Origin: DASQZT01 sp963728965 | GTDB lineage: Bacteria; Acidobacteriota; Terriglobia; Bryobacterales; Bryobacteraceae | Direction: 5' to 3' | Length of the DNA stretch: 64,000 bases | NCBI GenBank assembly: GCA_963728965.1 | Contig: CAVSMH010000011.1 | Coordinates: forward strand, 62,001 to 126,000 | Shown: positions 20,634 through 29,062 of the stretch, piece after piece | Layout of the letters: every line of letters starts with the position of its first letter | Position numbering within the stretch: position 1 is the first letter of the stretch | Notes under the pieces: model-generated | Told to the model about the DNA's origin: nothing | What the model saw: the letters and a program-made list of their open reading frames with translations, nothing else | Databases searched by the model: none | Translations under genes and position numbers: made by a program

Positions 20634-20915
20634 ATGGAGGCCCTTGGCCTGATCGAAACGAAGGGTTTGGTGGGCGCGATCGAAGCCGCTGATGCCATGG
20701 TCAAGACCGCGAATGTGGTGCTGACCGGCAAGGAATTCGTCGGCGCCGGATTGGTGTGCGTCATGGTCCGCGGGGATGTCGGAGCGGTCAAAGCAGCCAC
20801 CGATGCGGGTGCGGCCGCGGCCCGGCGTGTCGGCGAGCTGGTCTCGGTCCATGTTATCCCCCGCCCGCACGAGGAAGTGGAGAAGGCGCTTCCCACGGGC
20901 GGCCTCAAAAAGTAA
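20634..20915 (+). CDS. Bacterial microcompartment shell protein, BMC-H (PduA/EutM/CcmK-like)
   Basis: 93 residues, the usual length of a single-domain hexameric shell protein. MEALGLIETKGLVGAIEAAD at the N-terminus, the VKTANVVLTGKE strand and the DVGAVKAATDAG helix are hallmark BMC-domain features, ending in VHVIPRPHEEVE. Start ATG is preceded by GGAGG with 5-base spacing. Hexamers of this protein tile the facets of a polyhedral shell. It lies 6 bases upstream of the CoA-acylating aldehyde dehydrogenase, a core microcompartment enzyme. No pentamer (EutN/CcmL), trimer (BMC-T), PduL or alcohol dehydrogenase is in the window, so the rest of the locus must be elsewhere. Confidence 0.95.
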   Translation: MEALGLIETKGLVGAIEAADAMVKTANVVLTGKEFVGAGLVCVMVRGDVGAVKAATDAGAAAARRVGELVSVHVIPRPHEEVEKALPTGGLKK

Positions 20916-20921
20916 CGGTTA

Positions 20922-22568
20922 ATGCTCGAAGATAAAGACCTTATCTCGATCCAGGAAGCCCGCACCAAGGTCGAGAAGGCATACGCCGCCTGGCTTCAGT
21001 ACCGCACCTTCTCGCAAGCCCAGGTTGACGCCGTGGTGGAGCGCATGGCCGCCGCCGCTCGCGCCAACGCCAAGCGCCTCGCCGACATGGCCGTGGAAGA
21101 GACCGGCTACGGTAACCCCAAAGACAAGTACGTCAAGAACCTGCTCTGCTGCGATTGGCTGCCGCGCCGCATGCGCGGCATGAAGACCGTCGGCGTGATC
21201 CGCGAGATTCCCGAGGAGCGCATGGTGGAAATCGGCGTTCCCGTCGGCGTGGTGGCGGCCATTCTCCCCACCACCAATCCCACCTCGACGGCTATGTACA
21301 AGACGCTGGTCTCGCTCAAGGCGGGCAACGCCATCGTCATCAGCCCACACCCGCGCGCCCACAAATGCACGTGCACTACCGCCGCGGTGCTGTACCAGGC
21401 CGCCGTCGAAGCCGGCGCCCCCGCCGATATCATCCAGTGCATCGACAATGCCACGCTCGAAGCCACGAATGCCCTCATGCGGCACGAACGCACCGGCGTG
21501 ATTCTTTCCACCGGAGGCGCGGGCATCGTCAAGGCCGCCTATTCCAGCGGCAAGCCGGCCTTCGGCGTGGGCCCCGGCAACGTGCCCGTTCTGGTGGATC
21601 CTTCGGCCGATCTCGAGGACGCCATCGCCAAGATTGTCGCCGGCAAATCCTTCGACTATGGCACCGTATGCTCCAGCGAGCAGGCTATTGTCGCCGAAGC
21701 ATCCCTGCGCGACCGTATCCTGGCCCTGCTCCAATCCCAGCACGCCTACATCGCCAACGACGCCCAGAAAGAAACCCTCGGCAAGCTCCTCATCATGCCG
21801 AACTGGACCGTTAATCCGCAGTGCGTCGGCCAGGCGCCGGCCAAGATCGCCCGCATGGCCGGGTTCGAAGTGCCGCCGGGAACCTCCATCATCTGCGCCG
21901 AAGTGGGCGGCGTCGGCAAGCAGCATCCGCTCTCCGCCGAAAAACTCTCCCCGGTGCTCTCGCTTTATTTCGTTCCGGATTTCAACGCGGCGCTGGACAC
22001 CTGTTTCGCGCTGCTCAAGTTCGGCGGCGCCGGCCACACCGCGGTGATCTACTCGAACAACGACGGCCGCACGCGCGAGTACGCCATGCGCATGCCCGCC
22101 AATCGCATCCTGGTGAACACTCCCGCCCCGCAAGGCTCCACCGGCATCACGACCAATGTCTTCCCGTCCATGACCCTGGGCTGCGGGGCCGTGGCCGGCA
22201 ACATCACGTCCGACAACGTCGGCCCGCAGCATCTCATCAACATCAAGCGCCTGGCGTATGTGGTGCGCAAGCCGGAAGAGGCGTTCGAAATGCCACTGGA
22301 CTACGATGCGGCGGCCTCCTCATCGACGCCGGGCCCGGTCGGGCCGGTCGATCGCGGAACCGTGATCGCCGCCGTGGAGCGGTACCTGGCATCCCGCGGC
22401 ATCGCCGTGACGGGCGCTTCGGGCGGCCCGTCCTGCGCCTGCGAGCCCGGCCCGCGACCCGCCGCCGCACCGGCCACCGGGTCGGTTCTCTCTAACGTCG
22501 CCGCCGAAGTGGTGGACCGTTTTCTAACCCGCCGCGGCGGCTCCGGCGCGCAAGGCGGATTTAGCTGA
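20922..22568 (+). CDS. CoA-acylating aldehyde dehydrogenase of a microcompartment (PduP/EutE-like)
   Basis: Converts an aldehyde plus CoA and NAD+ to acyl-CoA and NADH inside a microcompartment. 548 residues. Visible: ILPTTNPTSTAMYKTL (about 112-127), the nucleophile Cys in GTVCSSEQA (near 250), and AGHTAVIYSNN and NTPAPQGSTG further on, all typical of the acylating family. After the catalytic domain (about residue 455) come two short amphipathic helices separated by low-complexity linkers: DRGTVIAAVERYLASRG (about 471-487) and SNVAAEVVDRFLTRRG (about 527-542). These resemble encapsulation peptides that direct enzymes to shells. The position behind the BMC-H gene supports this. The reading frame continues after the TGA as coding-like sequence; see the next feature. 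Confidence 0.92.
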   Translation: MLEDKDLISIQEARTKVEKAYAAWLQYRTFSQAQVDAVVERMAAAARANAKRLADMAVEETGYGNPKDKYVKNLLCCDWLPRRMRGMKTVGVIREIPEERMVEIGVPVGVVAAILPTTNPTSTAMYKTLVSLKAGNAIVISPHPRAHKCTCTTAAVLYQAAVEAGAPADIIQCIDNATLEATNALMRHERTGVILSTGGAGIVKAAYSSGKPAFGVGPGNVPVLVDPSADLEDAIAKIVAGKSFDYGTVCSSEQAIVAEASLRDRILALLQSQHAYIANDAQKETLGKLLIMPNWTVNPQCVGQAPAKIARMAGFEVPPGTSIICAEVGGVGKQHPLSAEKLSPVLSLYFVPDFNAALDTCFALLKFGGAGHTAVIYSNNDGRTREYAMRMPANRILVNTPAPQGSTGITTNVFPSMTLGCGAVAGNITSDNVGPQHLINIKRLAYVVRKPEEAFEMPLDYDAAASSSTPGPVGPVDRGTVIAAVERYLASRGIAVTGASGGPSCACEPGPRPAAAPATGSVLSNVAAEVVDRFLTRRGGSGAQGGFS

Positions 22569-22769
22569 CTGCAAAGCGCGAGTCCGGCGGGCCCGGCGCC
22601 GTCCCCGCCCGCTCCCCCTCCGAAGCCGGTCGACTTCGTGTGCGAAGCGGACGTCCGTGACGCCATCCGCGAGAAGAGTAAAATCTTTATCGGGCCAAAG
22701 ACGATCGTCACGCCGTCTGCCCGTGACTTGGCCGGTCCCTCTGATATTCTGGTGGCGGTGCAAGGCTGA
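22569..22769 (+). other. In-frame coding-like extension behind the aldehyde dehydrogenase stop (EutQ/EutT-N-like module)
   Basis: Directly after the TGA at 22566-22568 the same frame stays open for 66 codons to a TGA at 22767. It starts with an Ala/Pro/Ser linker continuing the style of the enzyme's tail, then reads VCEADVRDAIREKSK and IFIGPKTIVTPSARDLA before ending ILVAVQG. The ADVRxA...TPSAREL-like pattern resembles the short N-terminal module of EutT/EutQ-type proteins; this comparison is from memory. It could be a separate 43-residue gene from the GTG at 22638, a domain cut off by a nonsense change, or a readthrough product (UGA followed by C is a leaky context). The next gene starts 9 bases later. 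Confidence 0.45.
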
Positions 22770-22777
22770 GGAGTAAC

Positions 22778-23272
22778 GTGGACCTGAACCTCGACACATT
22801 GAAACGCGAGATCCTGGAATACCTGGAGGCTGCCGGACTCGCCCTGTTTCGAACCCCTCCGGGTGCCCTCGAAGGCCTCCCCCTCGTGCTCTGGGACACC
22901 GAGCATCATCCCGACTACCAGATGTTCCTCGAAGCCGCCCAAAAGGTCGGCGCCAAGCTCATCCTGTTCGCCGCACGCGATTTCGAACCCAGCGACGTGG
23001 ACGACCTGCTCGAACAGCTCGAAGAGTGCAATCTCGAACGCGACGAGCAGCGCGATTATGAGTCCCGGCTGCGCGAAATGCGCATCTATGAGGGCGTCAC
23101 CTGCTCGATCGAGATGGCCTTCGACTACAACTCCCGCCTGTACGTCTACGAAGTACAGCCCGACTGGTACGAGGAGTTCCTCGGCATCGAAGACGAAGTG
23201 AGCGCGCGCCTGGTCGATGAAGACGACATGGACGACGACTCGTCGCTTGGCGGCTACTTCTCCAAGAATTGA
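22778..23272 (+). CDS. Conserved acidic protein of unknown function
   Basis: 164 residues from a GTG start with GAGGAG 5 bases upstream. Very acidic, with an Asp/Glu-rich C-terminus (DEDDMDDDSSLGGY). Predicted alternating helices and strands; no motif I can assign. Two segments stand out: LWDTEHHPDYQ and VQPDWYEEFLG. No signal or membrane segment. Its stop overlaps the recJ start by 4 bp (TTGA), so it is translated with recJ, and it could be a partner of nucleic-acid metabolism rather than of the microcompartment. Confidence 0.65.
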   Translation: MDLNLDTLKREILEYLEAAGLALFRTPPGALEGLPLVLWDTEHHPDYQMFLEAAQKVGAKLILFAARDFEPSDVDDLLEQLEECNLERDEQRDYESRLREMRIYEGVTCSIEMAFDYNSRLYVYEVQPDWYEEFLGIEDEVSARLVDEDDMDDDSSLGGYFSKN

Positions 23273-25020
23273 CTTTGCCCGAATCTCGTTGGCTTCTCCC
23301 CGATCCCGACCCGAGCGCCGCCGCGAACCTGGCTTCCCTGTTGCGCGTGCGTCCGCTGGTGGCGAAAGTCCTGGCCCGCCGCGGCTACGCCGACCCGGAC
23401 GCCGCGCGGCGATTTCTTTCCCCGCGTCTCGATGAGCTTCACGATCCCTTCGCCCTGCGCGACATGTCCGCCGCCGCCGAGCGCCTCTGCCGCGCCGTTC
23501 GCGCGCGCGAGAAAATCCTGATCTACGGCGATTACGACGTGGACGGCACCACTTCCGTGGTCCTTCTCACCAAGGCCATCGAGCTCGCCGGCGGCATCGC
23601 CACCTATCACGTGCCCCACCGCCTCAAGGACGGTTATGGGATGCGCCCCGAAGTGGTGGAAGCCGCCGCCGCCGATGCCGTGAGCCTCATCATCAGCGTC
23701 GATACCGGTATCCGGGCCGCCCAGGTGGTGCGGCGTGCGGCCGAGCTCGCCATCGACGTCATCGTCACCGATCACCACCTGCCTGAAGCCGAGCTTCCCG
23801 CCGCGCTTGCCGTCCTGAATCCCAACCGCCCCGATTGCCCGTATCCCGAAAAGAACCTGTGCGGCGCCGCCGTAGCCTTCAAGCTTGCACGCGCGTTCCT
23901 GACCGTCCTGGGCTGGCCCGCCGCGCGCGTCGATCGCATCTGCGATTCGTTTCTGAAAATAGTGGCCATCGCTACAGTGGCTGACGTGGTGCCGCTCACC
24001 GGCGAGAATCGCATCATCGTCAAGCACGGTCTGGCCGGGCTCCGCAACGTGCGAAACCCGGGCCTGCGGGCCCTGCTCGACGTCGCCGGCTTCACCGGCG
24101 AGCGCGTACCCACTTCGCGCCAGGTGGCGTTTCAGATCGCACCGCGCCTCAACGCCGCCGGCCGTATGGATACCGCCGAAGCCGTGATCGAGCTGTTCCT
24201 GACCGGCAATCCCGACCGCGCCCGCACGCTGGCGCGCCAGCTCCACGACCAGAACGCCGAACGACAGCAGGTGGAGGCGGAGATCGTGGAAGTCTGTGAA
24301 CGCATGGACGTGGATGCCTCCGCCGCGGCCCTGGTGTACTTCGCCGAGGACTGGCACCGCGGAGTCCTGGGCATCGTCGCCAGCCGGCTCGTGGAGCGAC
24401 TCCATCGACCGGTGTTCGTGCTCAGCCGCAATTCCGAAGATGGATTGGCGCAGGGGTCCGGCCGCTCCATTCCCGCGTTTCACCTGCTTGATGCGCTCGA
24501 AGCCTTGGCCGACGTGTTCGTCAAATTCGGCGGCCACAGCCACGCCGCGGGAGTCACTCTCGAAACCGCCCGGGTGGACGAATTTCGCCGCCGCTTCAAT
24601 GCTTTCGCCGCTGCGCGTCTGGCCCCCGAGGATCTGCTGCGGGCGGTCAATATCGATGCCCTGGTGGATCTCCGCGAGATCGATGATCAGGCCGTCAACG
24701 AAGTCTTTGCCCTGGCGCCTTTCGGCCAGGGCAACCCGCCTCCGCTCTTTGCCGCCATGGACGCCGAAATTGCCGGTCCGCCCGCCCTGTTGAACGGCAA
24801 GCACCTACGGGTGATGGTGAGGACCAACGGCCGCACGCTGGTGTTGAAGGCCTGGAACTTCGCCTCCCGCGCCGCCGAGCTCGCGCCCGGATCGCGCGTG
24901 GACATCGCCTTCACCCTGGAAGAGGACGCCTACAGTTCGTCGCACGGACTTCCCGGCTGGTGCGCCGTGCTGCGCGATGTCCGTGCGGCCGGCCAGGCGC
25001 GGGAAGTCGCCGCTTCCTGA
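23269..25020 (+). CDS. recJ: Single-stranded-DNA-specific exonuclease RecJ
   Basis: 5'-3' ssDNA exonuclease for RecFOR recombination, mismatch and base-excision repair. 583 residues, the usual size. DHH-superfamily motifs are intact: DYDVDGT (about 88-94, motif I), SVDTGI (motif II), TDHHLPE (about 167, motif III) and ADVVPLTGENR, then DHHA1 GGHSHAAG (about 421-428) and the C-terminal OB domain (about 460-570). The start is a TTG overlapping the previous stop. The gene is convergent with rmuC across 23 bp, bringing two recombination genes face to face. Confidence 0.93.
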   Translation: MTLPESRWLLPDPDPSAAANLASLLRVRPLVAKVLARRGYADPDAARRFLSPRLDELHDPFALRDMSAAAERLCRAVRAREKILIYGDYDVDGTTSVVLLTKAIELAGGIATYHVPHRLKDGYGMRPEVVEAAAADAVSLIISVDTGIRAAQVVRRAAELAIDVIVTDHHLPEAELPAALAVLNPNRPDCPYPEKNLCGAAVAFKLARAFLTVLGWPAARVDRICDSFLKIVAIATVADVVPLTGENRIIVKHGLAGLRNVRNPGLRALLDVAGFTGERVPTSRQVAFQIAPRLNAAGRMDTAEAVIELFLTGNPDRARTLARQLHDQNAERQQVEAEIVEVCERMDVDASAAALVYFAEDWHRGVLGIVASRLVERLHRPVFVLSRNSEDGLAQGSGRSIPAFHLLDALEALADVFVKFGGHSHAAGVTLETARVDEFRRRFNAFAAARLAPEDLLRAVNIDALVDLREIDDQAVNEVFALAPFGQGNPPPLFAAMDAEIAGPPALLNGKHLRVMVRTNGRTLVLKAWNFASRAAELAPGSRVDIAFTLEEDAYSSSHGLPGWCAVLRDVRAAGQAREVAAS

Positions 25021-25043
25021 GGTTGGCAGCGGCGGCGCAGCGG

Positions 25044-26189
25044 CTACTCCCCCTGCGCCATTCGCACGCTCTTCTCCACCGGTTCCAGCTGGGTAATTTC
25101 CACTCCCAGGGGCGCAGTTTTCAGATCGGCGAACCGCCGCGCGCTGACCATCACCCGGCTCTCGAGCGACCCCATCGCAGCGTTGTACGATTCCACGGCG
25201 CGCTCCAGGCCCTTCCCCATCTTCATCCAGTGGTCGCCCATGTCGGACAGCCGCTTGAAGAGTTCTTTGCCGAGCATGCTGATTTCCGCCGCGTTCTCCG
25301 CCAGCTTCTCCTGCCGCCACCCGTAGGCCACGGCGCGCAGCAGCGCAATCAGCGTGGTGGGCGTCGCCAGGATGATGTTCTGTTCCACGCCGGCTTCCAG
25401 GAGCGACGGGTCGCTTTCCAGCGCCGCGCTGAAGAAGCACTCCCCGGGCAGAAACAGCACCACGAATTCCGGTGCCTGTTCGAACTGCTCCCAATACGAC
25501 TTCCGGCCCAGCGCCGAAACGTGCGCGCGCACCTGCCGCGCATGATCCGCGAAGCGGGCGCGCCGCTTTCCTTCATCCTCCGCTTCCATGGCCCGCAGAT
25601 ATGCCTCGAGCGGCGTCTTCGCATCCACCACGATGGTCTTGCCGGCCGGCAGCCGGATCAGCAGGTCGGGACGGACGCGCGCGTCCGCCGACGTGACCGT
25701 GGCCTGGCTGAGGAAATCGCAGTGCTCCATCATCCCCGCCATTTCCACCACGCGCCGCAACTGCACTTCGCCCCAGTTGCCGCGGACGCCCGGGGTGCGC
25801 AGCGCGGTCACCAGCTTTCCGGTTTCGGCGCGCAGGTAAGCCTGCGTCTCCGCCAACCCCCGAACCTGCTCGCAGAGCGCCCCGTAGGCGCCTGCCCGCG
25901 CCTTTTCCAACTCCTGAATTCGCGAGTCTACTTTGTCCAGCGACGCCCGTACCGGGCTGACCAGTTCGGCAATGGCACGCTCCCGCATCGCCAGTTCGCC
26001 CCGCGCCGCCTCCTGCGTCTGCGCTAGGGTGGCCCGCGCCAGGTCCAGAAAGGACTGGTTGTTTCGCGCCAGCGCATCCGCCGACAGCGCTTTGAAGGCC
26101 GCCTCTGTTTCACGGGCGCCGCGGCGCACGATCAGCCACGCCAGCGTGAACCCGGCAATGAAACAGAGGACCGGTAGAATGTTCTGCAT
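25044..26189 (-). CDS. rmuC: DNA recombination protein RmuC
   Basis: RmuC-family proteins limit inversions between short repeats and contain a PD-(D/E)XK-like nuclease core. 381 residues from the ATG at 26189. One N-terminal membrane anchor (about 4-20), a coiled coil (about 30-120), then the core: GNWGEVQLRRVVE (about 143-155), PDLLIRLPAG and IVVDAKTPL with the catalytic D-x-K arrangement (about 180-195), and VEQNIILATPTTLIALL (about 270-286), all typical. It is the last gene of a minus-strand run, 3 bases after the BlaI-like gene. Confidence 0.92.
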   Translation of the reverse strand: MQNILPVLCFIAGFTLAWLIVRRGARETEAAFKALSADALARNNQSFLDLARATLAQTQEAARGELAMRERAIAELVSPVRASLDKVDSRIQELEKARAGAYGALCEQVRGLAETQAYLRAETGKLVTALRTPGVRGNWGEVQLRRVVEMAGMMEHCDFLSQATVTSADARVRPDLLIRLPAGKTIVVDAKTPLEAYLRAMEAEDEGKRRARFADHARQVRAHVSALGRKSYWEQFEQAPEFVVLFLPGECFFSAALESDPSLLEAGVEQNIILATPTTLIALLRAVAYGWRQEKLAENAAEISMLGKELFKRLSDMGDHWMKMGKGLERAVESYNAAMGSLESRVMVSARRFADLKTAPLGVEITQLEPVEKSVRMAQGE

Positions 26190-26192
26190 CAA

Positions 26193-26579
26193 CTACAAGA
26201 GTACCGTGTCGATGCGCGGTTCGCTGTCCCCGCCGGCCGCTGCCGCCGCGGCCCTCGATCCGTTCCCCCGCAGAAAATCGATCAACTGCTCCTCGGAGCC
26301 GTCGAAGAAGCCTTCCAGCAGTTCGCGCAGCGCGGTCCGCCGCATCGCATCCCGCGAAGCCTTCGCGGAATACAGGAAGGCCCGCCCTACCTTACGCCGG
26401 GTGATCATGCCTTTCCGCACCAGCCGGTCGAGCACGGTCATAATCGTGGTGTACGCCAGCGGCCGCGACCGTGCTACCACTTCGCGGACGGCCTTCACGC
26501 TCGCTTCTTCGAGCGACCACAACGTCCTCAAGCACAACAGCTCCAGCGGGGGAGGAACATCCCGTGTCGATTTCGGCAT
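26193..26579 (-). CDS. BlaI/MecI/CopY-family transcriptional repressor
   Basis: 128 residues. Winged-helix DNA-binding domain with LWSLEEASVKAVREVV and AYTTIMTVLDRLVRKG (about 42-57), as in BlaI/MecI (penicillinase) repressors; the C-terminal part is the short dimerisation and cleavage region. Most acidobacterial homologues are paired with a BlaR1/M56 membrane peptidase sensor; none is next to this one. It sits between a YhaM-like nuclease gene (1-bp overlap, TGATG) and rmuC, an unusual operon position that may make it a local autoregulator. Confidence 0.85.
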   Translation of the reverse strand: MPKSTRDVPPPLELLCLRTLWSLEEASVKAVREVVARSRPLAYTTIMTVLDRLVRKGMITRRKVGRAFLYSAKASRDAMRRTALRELLEGFFDGSEEQLIDFLRGNGSRAAAAAAGGDSEPRIDTVLL

Positions 26580-27817
26580 CAGCTCTCCTGTTTGGCGGGT
26601 CCCGATCCGAGTGCCTGCTTCAATTTGTCAGCGAACGGTGAATCGGCCTTGGCGGCAAACAGCGGATGCTGCGCGGCCGAAGGCGGTGCCACCGCGGCCG
26701 GCGGCGCGGCCTGGGTCGCAACCGGCGGTGCCACCTCGGCCGGCGGCGTGGCCTGGGTCGCAACCGGCGGTGCCGCAGGGCTGGCTTTCGCCTCTGCCGG
26801 AGCCGACCCGTTCACCCGCGCGGGGGCGGGCGCGTGCGCCTTGGGCACAGCCGGAACGCCGTTCAAAAACCGGTCCTTCTTGAGCGCCGGCCGCTCCAGC
26901 GCCGGACTGTACGTGGTGAAACAACCCTCCACCTGCCGGTCGTTTTCGATCAGCGCCCGCATGCACTCCATCTTCGAATCCATATCGTCCAGGTAGTGCA
27001 GCAGCAACGCTTCCGGAAACTGCGGCAGCTTAGGCGAGCCGTATTCCAATTGCCCGTGATGGCTCAGGATCATGTGCTCTACCAGCGCCCGAAGCCCCAC
27101 CGGAAAGTCCGGCAGCCCACGCAGTTTGTCCGCCACCATCCTCACCCCGATGTTGATGTGGCCCAGCAGTTGCCCTTCATTCGAATAGGAAAAGCCGCGC
27201 TCGTAATTCAGCTCGTAGATCTTGCCGATGTCGTGCAGCAGCGCGCCCGTCAGCACCAGGTCCAGGTCCACGTTGGGATAGTGCGGCACCGTCATCCGGG
27301 CCAGCGAGCACAGGGAAAGCACGTGCTCGATCAGCCCGCCCAGGAAGGCGTGGTGAATCTGCTTGGCGGCGGGCGCCAGCTTGTAGCGGCGGGCGATATC
27401 CTCATCGTTGAACATCACCTCCAGCAGCCCTCTCAAATGTGGATTGCCGATGCCGGCGACGGTCTCCCGCAATTCCTTCCACATTTCCTCCGCGTCCCGG
27501 CGCGACGACGGAAAATAATCGCCGAACTCGATCTCGCTGTCGTCCAGACGGCGCATCTTGTGGATGGTCAACTGCGGCCGGTTGTGAAATACCTGGATCA
27601 GTCCTTTCACCTTCACGAAGTCGTCGCGGTCGACGGCGTCGATCACCTCCGCCACGTTGTCCCACATCTTGGCGTCCAGCTCACCCGTGCGGTCGCCCAG
27701 CAGCAGCGAGAGATACAACTCGCCGCTCTTCTTCTGGCGGACTTCTTTCGAGTGCACCAGAAAACTCGTGGTGATCACCCGATTGGCTTCCAGCTCTTTG
27801 ACGTAGGGAGTCTTCAT
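26579..27817 (-). CDS. 3'-5' exoribonuclease/HD-domain nucleic-acid phosphohydrolase, YhaM-like
   Basis: 412 residues. An N-terminal OB-fold (about 12-95, with KKSGELYLSLLLGDRTG) is followed by an HD domain (about 150-290): HHAFLGGLIEH, the HD pair in LLHDIGKIYEL and HMILSHHGQLEYG with further metal-binding His. This OB-HD order is that of YhaM/CBF1, a 3'-5' exonuclease acting on RNA and ssDNA. Residues 325-400 form an Ala/Pro-rich tail with a duplicated 14-residue unit, which family members in Firmicutes lack. Overlaps its upstream (PPIase) neighbour by 4 bp and its downstream neighbour by 1 bp. Confidence 0.88.
   Translation of the reverse strand: MKTPYVKELEANRVITTSFLVHSKEVRQKKSGELYLSLLLGDRTGELDAKMWDNVAEVIDAVDRDDFVKVKGLIQVFHNRPQLTIHKMRRLDDSEIEFGDYFPSSRRDAEEMWKELRETVAGIGNPHLRGLLEVMFNDEDIARRYKLAPAAKQIHHAFLGGLIEHVLSLCSLARMTVPHYPNVDLDLVLTGALLHDIGKIYELNYERGFSYSNEGQLLGHINIGVRMVADKLRGLPDFPVGLRALVEHMILSHHGQLEYGSPKLPQFPEALLLHYLDDMDSKMECMRALIENDRQVEGCFTTYSPALERPALKKDRFLNGVPAVPKAHAPAPARVNGSAPAEAKASPAAPPVATQATPPAEVAPPVATQAAPPAAVAPPSAAQHPLFAAKADSPFADKLKQALGSGPAKQES
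26682..26765 (-). repeat. Tandem 42-bp duplication in the YhaM-like tail
   Basis: Two copies of a 42-bp unit (26682-26723 and 26724-26765), differing at a few bases, plus a partial third copy. Each encodes 14 Ala/Pro/Val/Thr/Gln residues in the disordered C-terminal tail. Confidence 0.85.
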
Positions 27818-29013
27818 TTCTTGTCGGCCGCCGCTTCGGGAGCCGCCGCGGCAGGCGACGCGTCCGGATCGGTCGGATCGACCGTCGGGAATTTCTTGGT
27901 GCCGGGAATCGGTATCACCAGCAACCGCTTATGGCGGTACGACCGCGCCGCCACTTCTTCCTTCGTGGTGGTCTGCGGCTTCAGTTGGGCCACGTCCTTC
28001 CAGCTCGTGTCTTTGTTCGGAGCCGCCCCGCTGTCGGTGTACCCTTCCTTGATTTCCAGAAACGCCTCCTCACGCAGCCGCGTGAGGTATTCGCGAATCT
28101 TCGGCTCGACTTTCGGCCCGGCCAGACGCTCCTGAATCTCGTTTCGGACTTCCTCGAACGAGGCCTGCCCCGCCTCGAACCGCTCGTTGATGCGCAGGAT
28201 GACAAATCCCGTCGGAATCTGGATTGGGTCCGTAATGTAGCCCTTCGGTTCCTTGAACACCACGGCCTCGATTTGCGGCAGCGCCATGCCGCGCTCGTAA
28301 GGCGGGAGTTCGCCGCCGTTTCGTGCGGTTTCCGGATCATCGGAATTATCCCGCACCAGGTCGGTGAACTTTTCGCCCTTGCGAGCCCGCGCCGTAATGT
28401 CTTTGGCCTTCTTTTCGGCCGCCGCCACCTGTTCCGGCGTCTTGCCTTCCGTTGAAATCAGGATCTGGCTTAGAAAGACCTGCTCTTTGCGGACGAAGTC
28501 GCTTTTATGCTCGTCGTAGTACTTCCGCATGTCGGTCTCGGGGATGTTGACGCGGTACGTCACCTCCTGCCCGATCACGCGCCTGGCGAGAAATTGTCTG
28601 GTGAGCTTATCCTTGTAATCTTCGAACGACATCCCGGTTCCCTGCCGGATCCACTCGTGGAACTTGTCGGGATCGGCGAGCTTGCTCTGCAACTGCAAGT
28701 CGGCCAGTTGCCGGTTCACCTCGGCATCCACCTTGATGTTCAGGTCCTTGCCCTTTTGTACCAGCAGCAACTGGTCAATCTGGTCGCTCAACGCGCTGGC
28801 CGAGTATTGCTTCACGGCGTCCGCCAGGCGTGTGCCCGTCATTCCGTCGGTGCGCAACCGCTGTTCGATGTCCTTGCGCGCCTGCTCCAACTCGCCGCGT
28901 GTAATGATGTCCCCGTTGACCTTGGCGGCTATCTCCTCTATCACACGGATATCCGCCGCCATAAGGAGGGAGACACTCGCCGCTGCCGCTACCACAAAAC
29001 CACGAAACTTCAT
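27814..29013 (-). CDS. Periplasmic parvulin-type peptidyl-prolyl isomerase (SurA-like)
   Basis: 399 residues from the ATG at 29013; the frame runs a little further to a TTG at 29037. Signal peptide to about residue 20 (LLMAAD). SurA_N-like chaperone region (about 25-170: VNGDIITRGELEQ, LIDQLLLVQKG-like) followed by a PpiC rotamase domain (about 175-270: EQVFLSQILIST, FTDLVRDNSDDPETARNGGELP). Expected role: folding of outer-membrane proteins. The C-terminal 60 residues are Ala/Pro-rich. It overlaps the YhaM-like gene by 4 bp and follows mfd by 49 bp. Confidence 0.87.
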   Translation of the reverse strand: MKFRGFVVAAAASVSLLMAADIRVIEEIAAKVNGDIITRGELEQARKDIEQRLRTDGMTGTRLADAVKQYSASALSDQIDQLLLVQKGKDLNIKVDAEVNRQLADLQLQSKLADPDKFHEWIRQGTGMSFEDYKDKLTRQFLARRVIGQEVTYRVNIPETDMRKYYDEHKSDFVRKEQVFLSQILISTEGKTPEQVAAAEKKAKDITARARKGEKFTDLVRDNSDDPETARNGGELPPYERGMALPQIEAVVFKEPKGYITDPIQIPTGFVILRINERFEAGQASFEEVRNEIQERLAGPKVEPKIREYLTRLREEAFLEIKEGYTDSGAAPNKDTSWKDVAQLKPQTTTKEEVAARSYRHKRLLVIPIPGTKKFPTVDPTDPDASPAAAAPEAAADKK

Positions 29014-29062
29014 AGTGTGTACCTTCAATTGTATCAACCGGCCGGCCTTCCGCGTCCGTCGG

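Noticed and set aside
22566..22568. TGA read as selenocysteine
   Set aside because: The codon falls in a low-complexity linker, far from the catalytic Cys, and no SECIS-like hairpin with a conserved position is apparent.
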